DNA from: Lachnospiraceae bacterium UBA1718
GTDB taxonomy: Bacteria; Bacillota; Clostridia; Lachnospirales; Lachnospiraceae
Length of the DNA: 34,714 nt
Assembly (NCBI GenBank): GCA_002317245.1
Contig: DCIU01000031.1
Location: 19,308 to 54,021, forward strand
Direction: 5' to 3'
The notes beneath the pieces were generated by a model. That model ran no database searches. It saw nothing but the letters and a program-made list of their open reading frames with translations, and was not told the origin of the DNA. This document shows, piece after piece, positions 23,941 through 31,421 of the stretch (positions are counted from its first letter, which is position 1; every line of letters begins with the position of its first letter). Both the position numbers and the translations under genes were made by a program.

Positions 23941-24845
23941 TGGCAAAGCTTAATATAAATATTGCTGGAATAGAATTTAAGAACCCTGTTATGACTGCTT
24001 CAGGTACCTTTGGATCTGGAATGGAGTATGGGGAGTTTGTTGATCTTAATAAACTGGGGGCAGTTGTTACTAAGGGAGTGGCAAATGTTCCGTGGCCTGG
24101 CAATCCAACCCCAAGAGTTGCAGAAGTATATGGCGGAATGCTTAATGCCATAGGATTACAGAATCCGGGTGTGGATGTATTCATGGATAGGGATATCCCA
24201 TTCCTTAAGCAGTACGATACCAGAATTATTGCCAATGTATGTGGCAAGTCTGTAGAAGACTATATTGATGTAGTTGAGAAGCTCTCGGATACAGATATAG
24301 ATATGATGGAGATCAACATATCCTGTCCTAATGTTAAGGAGGGTGCTATTGCCTTCGGCCAGAAGGCAGAGTCTGTATTTAATATTACTAAGACTCTTAA
24401 GGAAAAGAGCAGGAAGCCTATTATTATGAAGCTTTCTCCTAATGTAACTGATATTACTGAGATGGCTAGAGCAGCTGAGGCAGCTGGTGCGGATGCTATC
24501 TCGCTAATCAATACCCTTACAGGCATGAAGATCGATATAGAGAAGAGGAAATTCGTCCTTGCCAATAAGACAGGAGGAATGTCCGGCCCAGCTATCAAAC
24601 CAATTGCTGTAAGAATGGTATATCAGTGTGCTAATGCTGTTAATATTCCTATTATTGGTATGGGCGGTATTGCATCTCCAGAGGATGCAGTGGAATTCCT
24701 TATGGCTGGAGCAACAGCCGTAGCGGCAGGCGCAATGAACTTCGTTAACCCTTATCTTACAGAAGAACTCGTTAGTGGAATTGACAGTTTCTTAGATAGA
24801 CATGGTATTGAGGACGTTAATGAGATAATAGGATGCGTTAAATAG
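23940..24845 (+). CDS. pyrD: Dihydroorotate dehydrogenase B, catalytic subunit
   Basis: This is the class 1B, cytosolic FMN-containing dehydrogenase that oxidises dihydroorotate to orotate and works as a heterotetramer with PyrK. The 301-residue barrel shows NPVMTASGTFG near the N-terminus, catalytic C129 in INISCPNVKEG, SLINTLTGM and the FMN phosphate site GMGGIASPEDAVEFLMAGA. ATG 23940 is chosen because AGGGAGG at 23923-23929 precedes it and it overlaps the pyrK stop; a longer frame from 23895 runs inside pyrK and is not credible. pyrE and pyrF are not in the window. Confidence 0.96.
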   Translation: MAKLNINIAGIEFKNPVMTASGTFGSGMEYGEFVDLNKLGAVVTKGVANVPWPGNPTPRVAEVYGGMLNAIGLQNPGVDVFMDRDIPFLKQYDTRIIANVCGKSVEDYIDVVEKLSDTDIDMMEINISCPNVKEGAIAFGQKAESVFNITKTLKEKSRKPIIMKLSPNVTDITEMARAAEAAGADAISLINTLTGMKIDIEKRKFVLANKTGGMSGPAIKPIAVRMVYQCANAVNIPIIGMGGIASPEDAVEFLMAGATAVAAGAMNFVNPYLTEELVSGIDSFLDRHGIEDVNEIIGCVK

Positions 24846-24869
24846 TTTGGACTATTAACCCCCTTATTC

Positions 24870-24898
24870 TTGCTAGGGACGTGAATAATTGCTATAAT
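24870..24898 (+). promoter_or_regulatory. Strong promoter of the small membrane protein gene
   Basis: TTGCTA (24870-24875), a 17-bp spacer and a perfect TATAAT (24893-24898) with an extended TGn before it. This is the best match to the sigma-A consensus I see in the window and predicts high expression. Confidence 0.8.
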
Positions 24899-24930
24899 GT
24901 GCACAGCACAAAAATATGGAGGAACACATA

Positions 24931-25404
24931 GTGAGTACACAATGGATAGTTTTTATTATAATATTGGCGGTTCTTATTGCAGTTACTGCTGTTCTTTACT
25001 TCCTTGGTAAGAGAGCAGAGAAGAAGCAGGCAGAGCAGAAGGAAGCAATGGATGCTGTTAAGCAGACAGTATCAATGCTTATTATTGATAAGAAGAAGAT
25101 GCGCCTTAAGGACGCAGGCCTTCCACAGGCAGTTATGGATTCCACACCTAAGGCACTCAGATGGTCTAAGTTACCAATCGTTAAGGCTAAGGTTGGTCCA
25201 CAGGTTATGACACTTGTTTGTGATGCAGCAATTTACGATAGCGTTCCAATTAAGAAGGAAGTTAAGGCTACAGTAAGTGGTATATATATCACAGGTGTTA
25301 AGGGTCTTCACGGCAAGATTAATACAGAGCCAGTTAAGAAGAGCAAGTTCAAGCAGTTAGTTGAGAAGGCTCAGGAGAAGGCTGGAGCAAAGCCTGTTAA
25401 GTAA
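24931..25404 (+). CDS. Small membrane-anchored protein of unknown function
   Basis: The 157-residue protein has one N-terminal transmembrane helix (roughly residues 5-24, rich in Ile, Leu and Val) followed at once by a charged Lys/Glu/Gln stretch, suggesting a cytoplasmic body anchored in the membrane. The rest (SMLIIDKKKMRLKDAGLPQ, KVGPQVMTLVCDAAIYD and a Lys-rich tail) belongs to no family I can name. GTG 24931 is the start because GGAGG at 24918-24922 lies eight bases upstream; the in-frame ATG at 24916 would put the ribosome site inside the gene. It is a single-gene unit with its own strong promoter and terminator. Codon use is that of highly expressed neighbours. Confidence 0.8.
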   Translation: MSTQWIVFIIILAVLIAVTAVLYFLGKRAEKKQAEQKEAMDAVKQTVSMLIIDKKKMRLKDAGLPQAVMDSTPKALRWSKLPIVKAKVGPQVMTLVCDAAIYDSVPIKKEVKATVSGIYITGVKGLHGKINTEPVKKSKFKQLVEKAQEKAGAKPVK

Positions 25405-25430
25405 GAGACAGTAGATAAAAGATTGCAAAT

Positions 25431-25463
25431 AAAAAGTCACATCCGTGAAGGATGTGACTTTTT
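25431..25463. terminator. Bidirectional Rho-independent terminator
   Basis: Perfect 14-bp arms (25431-25444 and 25450-25463) around GTGAA, with AAAAA at one end and TTTTT at the other. It serves the plus-strand gene ending at 25404 and the minus-strand unit ending at 25476. Confidence 0.96.
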
Positions 25464-25475
25464 GCGTTATTAGGA

Positions 25476-25904
25476 TTAGTGCTTTAATTCCCTTGCTCTT
25501 ATATCAATATTGCAGTCTGCAAGGAACTCGTAGTTAATATCAAGAGAATAATTAATCTTGAGACTTAATTCCTCTTCAGTCTTATTAAGGGAAATATTGT
25601 GTGTATCAAGTCCAATGATTAGATTGCCAAAAGGAGTTGCATAATTAGTAAGATTCTTCTCCTTAGTATCGAAGAGCATTGTGGTATTGACCATTCCTTT
25701 CCTGGTTAAGGTCATACAGTTATCATTGAACTTAATCATGTTCTTGGTGACCTCATCGGTACCCTCGACAGGTTCATCATATATGAGATAATGCATATCG
25801 CCACGCTTATAATACTGTCCAGGCTGAATAACCTCCAGGTCTTCGGCCTCTTCGGCAACGTCGAAGAGCATTCCTTTTATTGAAATCATTACATCTTTAG
25901 TCAT
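25476..25904 (-). CDS. DUF1934 (YwiB-like) beta-barrel protein
   Basis: The 142-residue product fits the DUF1934 family: an N-terminal strand MISIKGM, the central HYLIYDE and MTLTRKG, and a C-terminal LSLKINYSLDINYEF. These proteins fold as lipocalin-like barrels of unknown function. GGAG on the minus strand seven bases before the ATG supports the start. It is the last gene of a minus-strand run with the GntR regulator and ispE, 15 bp after the regulator, and ends at the shared terminator 25431-25463. Confidence 0.8.
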   Translation of the reverse strand: MTKDVMISIKGMLFDVAEEAEDLEVIQPGQYYKRGDMHYLIYDEPVEGTDEVTKNMIKFNDNCMTLTRKGMVNTTMLFDTKEKNLTNYATPFGNLIIGLDTHNISLNKTEEELSLKINYSLDINYEFLADCNIDIRARELKH

Positions 25905-25919
25905 AGTATCTCCTGAATT

Positions 25920-26606
25920 TTAGCTTTTATCTTTCTTAAGTAGTCTGAGAATTGTGTTCTCCTGATTCTTAATGTGGACATGCATAGCCTGGGTGGCAAG
26001 GGATGGATCCCTCTTGACGATAGCATCAGTAATCATCCTATGCTCGCTAATAAGAGTTGTCCATCCGGTATTATCCTTAATATATTCAACTCTGTATCTA
26101 TACATCTGTTCAGCAAGATTGCTGATAATCTGCGACAGACGGGCATTATGGCTAGCCTCCTCTATAATATCATGGAAAGCAACATCGGCATTAGTTATCT
26201 TGCCGATATCCCCAGTCTCAACCGCCTTCTCAAAAGCAGTGCAGGCAACTAAGAGCCTGTCTATCTCTTCGTCAGTAATACGATCGCAGGCAAGTCCCAC
26301 AGCCAGCTCCTCCAGGGCTAGTCTTACTTCAAGAACCTCGCTCATACCCTTGCTTGTGATATGGGCCACCTGCGCGCCTCTTCTGGGAACCATTACAACA
26401 AGACCCTCTAACTCCAGCTTACGAATGGCCTCTCTGATAGGAGTACGTGATACTCCAAGCTTGTCAGCGAGATGAATCTCCATAAGTCTTTCACCAGGCT
26501 TGAGCTCACCAGTTAAGATGGCACGTCTAAGTGTCTTAAATACTACATCACGAAGCGGAAGTAGTGCATCGAGATTATCCATCATGTATTCTTCCATTGA
26601 ACCCAT
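25920..26606 (-). CDS. GntR-family regulator, FCD (FadR-type) class
   Basis: The 228-residue protein has an N-terminal winged helix (about residues 18-80, with GERLMEIHLADKLGVSRTPI) and a C-terminal FCD ligand domain. The expected metal-ligand set is present: D141 and H145 (DVAFH), H189 (SEHR) and H211 (HVHIK). Members usually bind carboxylic acids or related metabolites. AGGAG six or seven bases before the ATG overlaps the ispE stop codon; the gap to ispE is 3 bp, so the genes are coupled. The operator-like TTGTATACAA at 27551-27560, upstream of ispE, is the form bound by some FCD regulators, so autoregulation of the ispE unit is a reasonable inference. Confidence 0.9.
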   Translation of the reverse strand: MGSMEEYMMDNLDALLPLRDVVFKTLRRAILTGELKPGERLMEIHLADKLGVSRTPIREAIRKLELEGLVVMVPRRGAQVAHITSKGMSEVLEVRLALEELAVGLACDRITDEEIDRLLVACTAFEKAVETGDIGKITNADVAFHDIIEEASHNARLSQIISNLAEQMYRYRVEYIKDNTGWTTLISEHRMITDAIVKRDPSLATQAMHVHIKNQENTILRLLKKDKS

Positions 26607-26609
26607 AGC

Positions 26610-27488
26610 TTACTCCTCAATAATTACAATTCCCTGACGGGCCATTACGGTTACGAAGCCCTGTTTGAAGGACACTTTTTCATGACATACACTGAGAGCC
26701 TTATTGGCTTTGGCTTCATCATCAAATATTCCAAATACTGTTGGACCACTGCCGCTCATAAGTGAATTAAGAGCGCCCTCATCAAGCATTATCTGCTTGA
26801 GTTCCTTAATTACTGGATAGGCATCAACTGTAACAGTCTCCAGAAGATTGGCAAGCCTGTCAGACACTTCAGATAGGCTGCCGGCCTTGATACCCTCGAG
26901 CATACCATCCACATCTGGATGAACAGTATCTTCAATAAGCTTAAGATTCTCATATACGAACTTGGTAGATACGCTGATGTCTGGCTTGGCAATTACAAGG
27001 TAACAGTCAGGAGCAGGAGTAATTGTGGTAAGAATCTCACCAATTCCCTCGGATAAGCAGGTACCACCTTCAATACAGAATGGGATATCTGCTCCAAGTG
27101 TAAGTCCAATTTCCTTAAGCTCTTTATCGCTAAGTCCATACCCAAATAGACGATTAATACCTACAAGAGTGGCAGCTGCATCAGTACTTCCACCTGCCAT
27201 ACCGGCGGCAATGGGAATGTTCTTAGATAGACTAATAGAGAGCCCCTCAGTTGCTCCTACTTTTTCCATAATAGCCTTGGCGGCACGGTATATAAGGTTA
27301 CTCTCATCGCATTCAAGATCATTATTATCACATTTGATAATAATCCTCTTCTCGTCATTGGGAACAATCTCAATCTCGTCATATAGATTCACAGACTGCA
27401 TAATCATTCTGACATCATGATAGCCGTTTGGACGTCGTCCGAGGACATCAAGGGCCAGATTAATCTTGGCATTAGCATGTAAAAGCAT
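26610..27488 (-). CDS. ispE: 4-diphosphocytidyl-2-C-methyl-D-erythritol kinase
   Basis: IspE phosphorylates CDP-ME in the non-mevalonate route to isoprenoid precursors. The 292-residue GHMP kinase shows the N-terminal AKINLALDVLGRRPNGYH (K8), the ATP loop PIAAGMAGGSTDAAATL (92-108), catalytic D134 in LGADIPF, and the C-terminal SGSGPTVFGIF. GGAGGG on the minus strand (complement of the CCCTCC-containing stretch near 27494-27499) lies about five bases before the ATG. It leads the minus-strand unit ispE-gntR-DUF1934 and diverges from the foldase lipoprotein gene. Confidence 0.96.
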   Translation of the reverse strand: MLLHANAKINLALDVLGRRPNGYHDVRMIMQSVNLYDEIEIVPNDEKRIIIKCDNNDLECDESNLIYRAAKAIMEKVGATEGLSISLSKNIPIAAGMAGGSTDAAATLVGINRLFGYGLSDKELKEIGLTLGADIPFCIEGGTCLSEGIGEILTTITPAPDCYLVIAKPDISVSTKFVYENLKLIEDTVHPDVDGMLEGIKAGSLSEVSDRLANLLETVTVDAYPVIKELKQIMLDEGALNSLMSGSGPTVFGIFDDEAKANKALSVCHEKVSFKQGFVTVMARQGIVIIEE

Positions 27489-27524
27489 ATAACCCTCCAG
27501 TTATTAAAGCTAATAAGTGTTTTT

Positions 27525-27560
27525 GTATAATGTATATTGTATTTTGTACTTTGTATACAA
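27525..27560. promoter_or_regulatory. Tandem 7-bp units with TTGTATACAA palindrome (operator cluster)
   Basis: Five head-to-tail 7-bp units GTATAAT, GTATATT, GTATTTT, GTACTTT and GTATACA occupy 27525-27559, and the last contains the perfect palindrome TTGTATACAA at 27551-27560. On the minus strand a promoter for ispE can be read here: -35 TTGTAT (complement of 27555-27560), 18 bp, -10 TATACA (complement of 27531-27536). The palindrome covers that -35. A plus-strand TATAAT at 27580-27585 lies close by. Binding by the GntR regulator is inference. Confidence 0.55.
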
Positions 27561-27579
27561 TATGCATTCTAGGATAAAT

Positions 27580-27585
27580 TATAAT
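27580..27585 (+). promoter_or_regulatory. -10 box of the foldase lipoprotein promoter
   Basis: A perfect TATAAT, with no good -35 at the right distance; the palindrome at 27551-27560 occupies that area. This hints at regulated or activator-assisted transcription of the gene at 27664. Confidence 0.4.
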
Positions 27586-27663
27586 AGAATTCAATACTGA
27601 TATATGGTAAAATCATTAAATATGCATAATAATAAGAAGAATTATGTACGAGGAGTAAAAAAT

Positions 27664-28779
27664 ATGAGAAAAAACATGAGAAAATTCGTTGCAGTAGTAG
27701 CAACACTTATGACTACTGCTATGATGCTTGCAGCTTGTGGAAACAAGTATGACGACACAAGCATCGACGTAAGTAAGATTGACGTAGATAAGTACGTTGG
27801 AACAGTTGGTGATTATAGCCATATGGAAATCAACACAGATGCTAAGATGGAGATTTCCGATGAGAACGTTGATGAATATATCAATTATGTTCTTAGTTCA
27901 TTAGGAACTAATAATGTTGAGGTCGACAGAGCGGCTGAGAGCGGCGACGTAGTAAATATCGATTTTGAGGGCTTCCAGGATGGAGTGGCATTTGAAGGTG
28001 GAGCCTCTGAAGCATATGATCTTGAGCTTGGTTCAGGAAGCTTCATTCCTGGATTCGAAGACGGTCTCATTGGTAGTAAGGCTGGCGATAATGTAGAACT
28101 TAATCTTACATTCCCAGAGAATTACCAGAGCGAGAGCCTTGCAGGACAGGATGTAGTATTTAAGGTTACGGTTAATAAGGTTCAGGAAAAGCAGGCTATG
28201 CCACTTTCTGATGACGTTATTGCGAAGTTTGGCATTTCCGGAGTTAATACTGTTAGTGAGTTCAAGGCCTATGTCAAGAACAGTATGGAAATGTCTGCCA
28301 ATAATACATACATTAATACCAAGCGTGATGCAGTTCTTAAGAAGCTCTATGAGACATCAGAGTTCCTTACAGATGATGTTCCAGAGAATCTTCTCAATTA
28401 CTACATTACACAGACTCAGCTTACAGACCAGAATAATGCAACCCAGTATGGTGTAAGCCTTGAAGACTATGTTGCAGGTTACTACAGCATGACAATTGAT
28501 GACTACAATGCCCAGAGCAGAGCAACCGCGCTTGAGATGGCTAAGGATGCACTTCTTTGCGAGAAGATTGCCAGAGCTGAAGGAATTGAGATTAGTGATG
28601 AGGCAATTGCCAAGCAGATGGAGATAGATGCTACCAACTATGGTTATGAATCAGTTGATCAGTTCAAGGAAGCTATGGATGGTGACGATTATAAGAACTA
28701 TCTTGTAGAGGTAATGGTAGTAGATAAGATACTTGAGACAGCAACAGTTACTGAGACACCAGTCTCAGCTACTAAATAA
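27664..28779 (+). CDS. Trigger-factor-like lipoprotein with FKBP-type PPIase domain
   Basis: The 371-residue protein begins with a basic stretch and signal sequence ending in the lipobox LAAC (Cys25), so it is anchored outside the cell membrane. Residues about 92-175 form an FKBP-type prolyl isomerase domain of the trigger-factor kind (SGDVVNIDFEGF, FIPGFEDGLIG, GQDVVFKVTVN). The rest resembles the helical substrate-binding C-terminus of trigger factor. The ribosome-binding N-terminal domain is absent, replaced by the export signal, so it should fold secreted proteins in a PrsA-like role. AGGAG at 27651-27655 places the start at 27664, not at the in-frame ATG at 27604. asnS follows after 20 bp. 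Confidence 0.88.
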   Translation: MRKNMRKFVAVVATLMTTAMMLAACGNKYDDTSIDVSKIDVDKYVGTVGDYSHMEINTDAKMEISDENVDEYINYVLSSLGTNNVEVDRAAESGDVVNIDFEGFQDGVAFEGGASEAYDLELGSGSFIPGFEDGLIGSKAGDNVELNLTFPENYQSESLAGQDVVFKVTVNKVQEKQAMPLSDDVIAKFGISGVNTVSEFKAYVKNSMEMSANNTYINTKRDAVLKKLYETSEFLTDDVPENLLNYYITQTQLTDQNNATQYGVSLEDYVAGYYSMTIDDYNAQSRATALEMAKDALLCEKIARAEGIEISDEAIAKQMEIDATNYGYESVDQFKEAMDGDDYKNYLVEVMVVDKILETATVTETPVSATK

Positions 28780-28799
28780 TATTTTATGAGGTGAATGAC

Positions 28800-30197
28800 A
28801 TGGATATTACTATGACAAACGTAAGAGACCTGTTCAGAGACAAGGACAGTTATATCGGCAAGGAAGTAACAATTGGCGGTTGGATCAGACTTAATCGTGA
28901 TTCCAAGACTTTTGGTTTCCTTGTAATTAATGACGGTACATTTTTTGAGGCGCTTCAGGTTGTGTATGCTGATACACTTGAGAACTTCCAGAGCATTGCC
29001 AAGCTCAACATTGGTGCGGCAGTAATCTGTAAGGGAACTATTGTTGCGACTCCAGATGCTAAGCAGCCATTTGAGATGCAGGCAACAGAGATTATTGTTG
29101 AAGGTGAGTCAACACCTGATTATCCTATCCAGCCTAAGAGACACTCATTTGAGTACCTTCGTACAATTCCACACCTTCGTGCACGTACTAACACATTTGA
29201 GGCAGTATTCCGTGTAAGAAGTGTGGCTGCATATGCAATTCACAAGTTCTTCCAGGAGAGAGACTTCGTATATGTTCATACACCAATCATCACAGGAAGT
29301 GACTGTGAGGGCGCAGGGGAGATGTTCCAGGTAACAACACTTGATATGAACAACATTCCACTCAACGAGGATGGAACAGTTGACTACACTAAGGACTTCT
29401 ATGGCCACCCAACTAACCTTACAGTATCAGGTCAGTTAAATGGTGAGACATATGCCTGTGCATTCAAGAATATCTACACATTCGGACCAACATTCAGAGC
29501 CGAGAACTCTAACACAACAAGACATGCAGCTGAGTTCTGGATGATTGAGCCAGAGATCTGCTTCGCTGACCTTCAGGACGATATGATGCTTGCTGAGAGC
29601 ATGCTTAAGTTCGTAATTCGTTACGTCCTTGACAACTGTCCAGAAGAGATGAAGTTCTTCAACAATTTCGTAGATAAGGGCCTTATTGAGAGACTTGAGC
29701 ATGTAGCAAGCTCTGATTTCGGTCGTGTTACATATACAGATGCTATTAAGATCTTAGAGAAGAACAATGATAAGTTCGACTATAAGGTATACTGGGGATG
29801 CGATCTTCAGACAGAGCATGAGAGATACTTAACAGAGCAGGAGTTCAAGCGTCCTGTATTCGTTACAGATTATCCTAAGGAGATTAAGGCATTCTATATG
29901 AAGCTTAATGATGATGGCAAGACTGTTGCAGCATGTGACTGTCTAGTACCAGGAATCGGTGAGATCATCGGTGGTTCTCAGCGTGAGGACAAGCTTGATA
30001 TCTTAGAGCAGCGTATGGAGGAGTGTGGTCTTAATAAGGAAGATTACGACTTCTACCTTGATCTTAGAAGATACGGTTCAAGCAGACACGCTGGATTCGG
30101 ACTTGGATTCGAGAGATGTATTATGTACTTAACAGGTATGGGCAACATCCGTGATGTACTCCCATTCCCACGTACAGTTGGTAACTGCGAACTATAA
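28800..30197 (+). CDS. asnS: Asparagine-tRNA ligase
   Basis: AsnS is a cytoplasmic class II synthetase charging tRNA-Asn. The 465-residue protein has the OB-fold anticodon domain first (VTIGGWIRLNRDSKTFGF), motif 2 FRAENSNTTRH with R233, the asparagine-type WMIEPE, and motif 3 GLGFERC with R439, then NIRDVLPFPRT. ATG 28800 is preferred because GAGGTGA at 28788-28794 ends five bases before it; the GTG at 28791 lies inside that ribosome site. It is followed after 13 bp by the NlpC/P60 gene, probably on the same transcript. Confidence 0.96.
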   Translation: MDITMTNVRDLFRDKDSYIGKEVTIGGWIRLNRDSKTFGFLVINDGTFFEALQVVYADTLENFQSIAKLNIGAAVICKGTIVATPDAKQPFEMQATEIIVEGESTPDYPIQPKRHSFEYLRTIPHLRARTNTFEAVFRVRSVAAYAIHKFFQERDFVYVHTPIITGSDCEGAGEMFQVTTLDMNNIPLNEDGTVDYTKDFYGHPTNLTVSGQLNGETYACAFKNIYTFGPTFRAENSNTTRHAAEFWMIEPEICFADLQDDMMLAESMLKFVIRYVLDNCPEEMKFFNNFVDKGLIERLEHVASSDFGRVTYTDAIKILEKNNDKFDYKVYWGCDLQTEHERYLTEQEFKRPVFVTDYPKEIKAFYMKLNDDGKTVAACDCLVPGIGEIIGGSQREDKLDILEQRMEECGLNKEDYDFYLDLRRYGSSRHAGFGLGFERCIMYLTGMGNIRDVLPFPRTVGNCEL

Positions 30198-30210
30198 TAA
30201 GCGAGAGTAT

Positions 30211-31401
30211 ATGTCTATTAAGAGACTGTTAATTACTTTAATCAGTTTAATAATGGTACTAGGAATGCCACTTCGTGTATCTGCTGTTACTTCAAGTGAG
30301 GTAAAAAAGCAGAAGGCTGAGACTGAGAAGGCAATGAACGCTGCGAACTCTAAGGCTGAGGCTCTTGAAGGAGAGATGGAAGGCATAGAGGATGAGATTA
30401 ATGAGCTGGATGAACAGCTTGTTGAAGTAATGGCAGCAGTCAGCATGGTAGAAGATGAGATTCATGAGATTGAAGAACAGATTCAGATTGCCATGGATGA
30501 TTACGATGCAGCTAAAGCTGAGGAACAGCGTCAGTACGAGGAGATGAAGCTTAGAATCAAGTTCATGTACGAGAAGGGCAATTATTCCTATGTACAGATG
30601 CTTGTTGAGGCCAAGAATCTCTCGGATATGGTTAACAAGACAGATTATATTGAGAAGCTCTATGAGTATGATCGTAAGATGCTTCTTAAGTATCAGGCAG
30701 CCAAGCAGGCCGTGGCAGACGCATGGGCAGCTCTTGAGGAAGAGCAGTCTGAATTGCAGGCCAGTCAGCATGAGTTAGAGGAAGAGCAGGCAGCTCTCGA
30801 CGAACTATTGGCGGAGAAGAAGGCACAGGCTGAAGACTACGAGAACCAGATTACCAAGGCTAAGCAGGAGGCAGCAGCCTACAAGGCTAAGATAAAGCAG
30901 CAGAATGCACAGATTAAGCAGCTTGAGGAAGAGGAAGAGCGTAAGCGTCAGGAAGAGGAAGCTAAGAAAAATGCATCTTCATCATCTTCTAGTAAGAAAT
31001 ATGGTTCCGCATATAATCTTGATTCCGTGAGCGTAATTAATAGCTCGGGTGGTAGTGCTTCGGGCAAGGAAGTGGCTTCATATGCATGCCAGTTCGTTGG
31101 TAATCCTTATGTTCCTGGTGGTACATCCTTAACCAATGGTGCAGACTGTTCGGGATTCACACTGGCTGTATATAATCACTTCGGATATAGCCTGCCAAGA
31201 AGTTCTACTTCTCAGCGTAGTGCTGGTCGTGAGGTATCCTATGCAGATGCCCAGCCGGGAGATATTATCTGTTATGCAGGACATGTAGCTATATACATTG
31301 GTGGTGGACGAATAGTTCATGCCAGTACACAGGCTACCGGTATTAAATATGGTGTGGCTACCTATAAGCCAATTATATGTGTTAGAAGAATTGTAAATTA
31401 A
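30211..31401 (+). CDS. Secreted NlpC/P60 peptidoglycan hydrolase with coiled coil
   Basis: The 396-residue protein has a signal peptide ending near SA-V (about residue 25), a long Glu/Lys/Gln-rich coiled coil (about 28-255) of the CwlO/PcsB type, a Ser/Lys linker (SSSSSSKK) and a C-terminal NlpC/P60 domain. The catalytic residues are visible: C313 in ADCSGFT, H358 in GHVAIYIGGG and H370 in VHAST. Such enzymes cleave D-gamma-Glu/diamino-acid bonds in stem peptides during growth or separation, and the coiled coil usually keeps them inactive until FtsEX-type partners act. I chose ATG 30211, which starts a clean signal peptide; the longer frame from 30151 overlaps asnS. Its ribosome site is weak (GCGAGAG). 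Confidence 0.92.
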   Translation: MSIKRLLITLISLIMVLGMPLRVSAVTSSEVKKQKAETEKAMNAANSKAEALEGEMEGIEDEINELDEQLVEVMAAVSMVEDEIHEIEEQIQIAMDDYDAAKAEEQRQYEEMKLRIKFMYEKGNYSYVQMLVEAKNLSDMVNKTDYIEKLYEYDRKMLLKYQAAKQAVADAWAALEEEQSELQASQHELEEEQAALDELLAEKKAQAEDYENQITKAKQEAAAYKAKIKQQNAQIKQLEEEEERKRQEEEAKKNASSSSSSKKYGSAYNLDSVSVINSSGGSASGKEVASYACQFVGNPYVPGGTSLTNGADCSGFTLAVYNHFGYSLPRSSTSQRSAGREVSYADAQPGDIICYAGHVAIYIGGGRIVHASTQATGIKYGVATYKPIICVRRIVN

Positions 31402-31421
31402 GCCTTACGAGAGAGGGAACT

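Noticed and set aside
24977..25210. Second plus-strand frame inside the small membrane protein gene
   Set aside because: It is out of frame with a well-supported gene and has no start signal.
31402..31421. Purine riboswitch before guaA
   Set aside because: The gap after the NlpC/P60 gene is only 20 bp and holds just the ribosome site.
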